NCBI GenBank assembly: GCA_021801545.1
Contig: JAJYXX010000082.1
Coordinates: 1 to 15,215, forward strand
Reading direction: 5' to 3'
Source of the DNA: Chloroflexota bacterium
GTDB taxonomy: Bacteria > Chloroflexota > Limnocylindria > Limnocylindrales > CSP1-4
Length of the DNA stretch: 15,215 nucleotides
Of the stretch, positions 13,316 to 15,215 are shown piece by piece. The notes below the pieces were generated by a model. That model did no database searches. It had not been told where the DNA came from and saw nothing but the letters and a program-made list of their open reading frames with translations. Each line of letters begins with the position of its first letter. Within the stretch, counting starts at the first letter, position 1. Both the position numbers and the translations under genes were made by a program.

Positions 13316-13685
13316 CGTTCACCTCGTCTCATTCCCTGCCGACGGGCCCGCGAGCATTACGAGCTGGCATTGGGATGCGCGGAAACCGCAGGCACTTCCG
13401 CGGTAACGATTGCGGCGTAGCTCAGGATACGCCACGGTGGCTCGATACAAGGGCCACCGCCCCGGCGCCAAGCTCGGTGCGATCGTCTGACACTGCCGCA
13501 GGCAGGCGTCGGCGGAGGTGCTCGGCGGTTCCCCGAGTGCGTCGGGTCCAAGGCCCGCTGCTGCCTGCGTCGGAACCCGTGGACGCGGGTGCCGAGCGTG
13601 CATCGAATGCCGGGACGGCGCAGGCGCGCGGTATCGGATCGTCCGAGATCATTGGAAACAGGAACCGCGTCGCCGCAGGTCGGTT
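13316..13685. other. 370-bp intergenic region with no clear gene
   Basis: This region separates the tyrosine phenol-lyase gene from the downstream RraA-family gene on the same strand. Short frames on both strands have no recognisable content. A hairpin CGGTGGC / GCCACCG (13435-13441 with 13453-13459, loop 11 nt) is present but lacks a T-run. The promoter of the RraA-family gene should lie here, but I cannot point to one. Confidence 0.4.
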
Positions 13686-15098
13686 TCAGAGTCGCTCGAA
13701 GCGGGCCTGGAAGAAGCGCAGGTACTTGGGCTCGTAGGTCATCCGCAGGCCGCGCGTGGACTCGCGGGCGTCGTGGACGGCCTTCACCGACTCGGCGACG
13801 ACGTCCATGTGGGCCTGGGTGTAGACCCGGCGGGGGATCGTCAGGCGGGTCAGCTCGAGCTTCGGGCGGTGGTGGTCGCCGGTCTTCGGGTCCCGCCCGG
13901 CCGAGGCGATCCCGCGCTCCATCGAGCGGATCCCCGAGTCGAGGTAGAGCTCGGCGGCGAGCGTCTGGGCCGGGAACTCGTCCTGCGGGATGTGCGGGTA
14001 GAAGCGCCGCGCGTCGAGGAAGATCGCGTGGCCGCCGACCGGCTGAACGACCGGGATCTCCCAGTCGGTGAGTAGCTCGCCGAGGTAGCGGACCTGCCCG
14101 ATCCGGGCCCGGATGTGGTCGTCCTGGACCGATTCCTCGATCCCGATCGCGAGCGTCTCCATGTCCCGCCCGGCCAGCCCGCCGTACGTGTGCAGCCCTT
14201 CGTAGACGACGACCAGGTTGCGCAGCTCCTCGAACAGGGAATCGTCGTTGACGGCGAGCCAGCCGCCGATGTTGACGAGGTTGTCCTTCTTCGCGCTCAT
14301 CCAGGCGCCGTCCGCGTAGTCGCAGAACTCGCGCAGGATCTGGGCGATCGACCGGCCGGCGTAGCCCTCCTCGCGCTCCTGGATGAAGAACGCGTTCTCG
14401 ACCAGACGCGTCGCGTCGAGGAAGATCCGGATCCCACGGCGGTCGCACAGCTCGCGGAGTGCCTGGACGTTGGCCATGCTCACCGGCTGGCCGCCGGCCA
14501 TGTTCACCGTGCCGGCCAGGCTGATGTAGGCGATCTGCTCGGCGCCGACCCGCGAGATCAGGTCCTCGAGCTTGGCGAGGTCCACGTTGCCCTTGAACGG
14601 ATGGAGGCTCTCGGGGTCGTGGGCCTCGTCGATGATGACGTCGACGAAGATGCCGCCGGCGAGCTCCTGGTGGAGGCGGGTGGTCGTGAAGTACATGTTT
14701 CCCGGCACGAACTGGCCGGGCTTGATGGCGGTCTGGCTGATCAGGTGCTCGGCGCCGCGCCCCTGGTGGGTCGGCACGACATGCCGGAAGCCGTAGTAGG
14801 TCCGGACGGCCTCCTCGAGGTGGTAGAAGTTCCGGCTGCCGGCGTACGCCTCGTCGCCGAGCATCATCCCGGCCCACTGGCGGTCGCTCATCGCGCTCGT
14901 GCCCGAGTCGGTGAGCAGATCGATGTACACGTCCTCCGAGCGAAGCAGGAACGTGTTGTAGCCGGCTTCCTCCAGGGCGCGCTGCCGCTCCTCGCGGCTG
15001 ATCATCCGGAGCGGCTCGACCATCTTGATCTTCCAGGGCTCAGCCCACGAACGGCGGCCGAACTGCTGGCCCATGGTCTGCGGGACGAGATGGTTCAT
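13686..15098 (-). CDS. tpl: Tyrosine phenol-lyase
   Basis: This 470-residue PLP enzyme of the tryptophanase/TPL family splits L-tyrosine into phenol, pyruvate and ammonia in the cytoplasm. It aligns along its whole length with the Citrobacter freundii enzyme at a constant offset of 14 residues through the active site. The correspondences are Tyr85 (Y71), Phe137 and Thr138 (F123, T124), PLP-binding Lys271 in MSAKKDN (K257), Arg395 in SMERG (R381) and Phe462 near the C-terminus (F448). The Arg in SMERG and this Phe mark TPL rather than tryptophanase. The N-terminus has about 14 extra residues (MNHLVPQTMGQQFG). GGAG lies 8 nt before ATG 15098, supporting the start. Another probable PLP enzyme ends 57 nt upstream on the same strand, suggesting co-transcription. 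Confidence 0.93.
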   Translation of the reverse strand: MNHLVPQTMGQQFGRRSWAEPWKIKMVEPLRMISREERQRALEEAGYNTFLLRSEDVYIDLLTDSGTSAMSDRQWAGMMLGDEAYAGSRNFYHLEEAVRTYYGFRHVVPTHQGRGAEHLISQTAIKPGQFVPGNMYFTTTRLHQELAGGIFVDVIIDEAHDPESLHPFKGNVDLAKLEDLISRVGAEQIAYISLAGTVNMAGGQPVSMANVQALRELCDRRGIRIFLDATRLVENAFFIQEREEGYAGRSIAQILREFCDYADGAWMSAKKDNLVNIGGWLAVNDDSLFEELRNLVVVYEGLHTYGGLAGRDMETLAIGIEESVQDDHIRARIGQVRYLGELLTDWEIPVVQPVGGHAIFLDARRFYPHIPQDEFPAQTLAAELYLDSGIRSMERGIASAGRDPKTGDHHRPKLELTRLTIPRRVYTQAHMDVVAESVKAVHDARESTRGLRMTYEPKYLRFFQARFERL

Positions 15099-15155
15099 CT
15101 GGTAGCTCCCGTGTGGTGGCGATGTCGGCCGGGTGGCCGGGCTGGGTCCGCGGCG

Positions 15156-15215
15156 TCAGGCGTGGGCGAGGGCGCGGTCGAGGTCGGCGATCAGGTTGTC
15201 GACCGGGTCATCGTA
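15156..15215 (-). CDS. C-terminal end of a probable Cys/Met-metabolism PLP enzyme (5' outside window)
   Basis: Only the last 19 residues are inside the window: YDDPVDNLIADLDRALAHA, then TGA. An ending of the form 'E/DDP.DLIADL..AL' is characteristic of the cystathionine gamma-synthase / methionine gamma-lyase family. The gene lies 57 nt upstream of the tyrosine phenol-lyase on the same strand, so the two may form an operon of PLP-dependent C-S and C-C lyases. The assignment rests on a very short match and on context. Confidence 0.5.
   Translation of the reverse strand, partial: YDDPVDNLIADLDRALAHA

Noticed and set aside
13411..13460. tRNA-like sequence (GCGGCGTAGCTCAGG)
   Set aside because: It resembles a tRNA acceptor and D-arm, but there is no anticodon arm, T-arm or closing acceptor strand at the right distance.
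1..15215. CRISPR array, rRNA or replication origin
   Set aside because: No regularly spaced repeats, no rRNA-like sequence and no iteron or DnaA-box cluster were seen. The repeated TATGCCGA motif belongs to the RIT ends.

Overview
This is a GC-rich bacterial window with GTG starts and strong G/C preference at third codon positions. The host genes look like those of a Chloroflexota-type or similar high-GC lineage; that placement is an inference from gene style, not from any marker gene. The window is a metabolic background broken by a decayed toxin-immunity island and a nested stack of mobile elements.

Left part (1-2234): a truncated TPM-domain membrane protein on the minus strand diverges from an intact acyl-CoA dehydrogenase on the plus strand. 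Positions 2295-5808 (all minus strand) hold a probable remnant of a polymorphic-toxin immunity cluster. In transcription order it contains an orphan 3' gene tail (5808-5512), an Imm49-like gene coupled to it by a 4-base GTGA overlap (5515-4682), a 592-residue protein that appears to carry two divergent Imm49-like domains (4609-2831), and a frameshifted pseudogene (2797-2295). The orphan tail has lost its 5' part at the edge of an IS256-family element.

Middle part (5814-11970): the IS256-family element (5814-10588) is itself split by a 3,370-bp recombinase-in-trio (RIT) element (6706-10075). The RIT carries three overlapping tyrosine-recombinase genes between 91-bp perfect inverted repeats. 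Removing it in silico restores an uninterrupted transposase frame. Its ends show a legible recombination site: 9-bp inverted arms around an 8-bp spacer, with a 6-bp GAACCA overlap shared with the target. An intact IS3-family element with orfA and orfB (10668-11970) follows 79 bp after the IS256 end.

Right part (11971-15215): a scrap region contains a C8G9 homopolymer junction and a short membrane-protein ORF. After it come three minus-strand metabolic genes: an RraA/HMG-CHA-aldolase-like protein, a tyrosine phenol-lyase with its diagnostic active-site residues, and the last 19 residues of what is probably a cystathionine gamma-synthase-family PLP enzyme just upstream of it. The last two probably form a PLP-dependent amino-acid catabolic operon.
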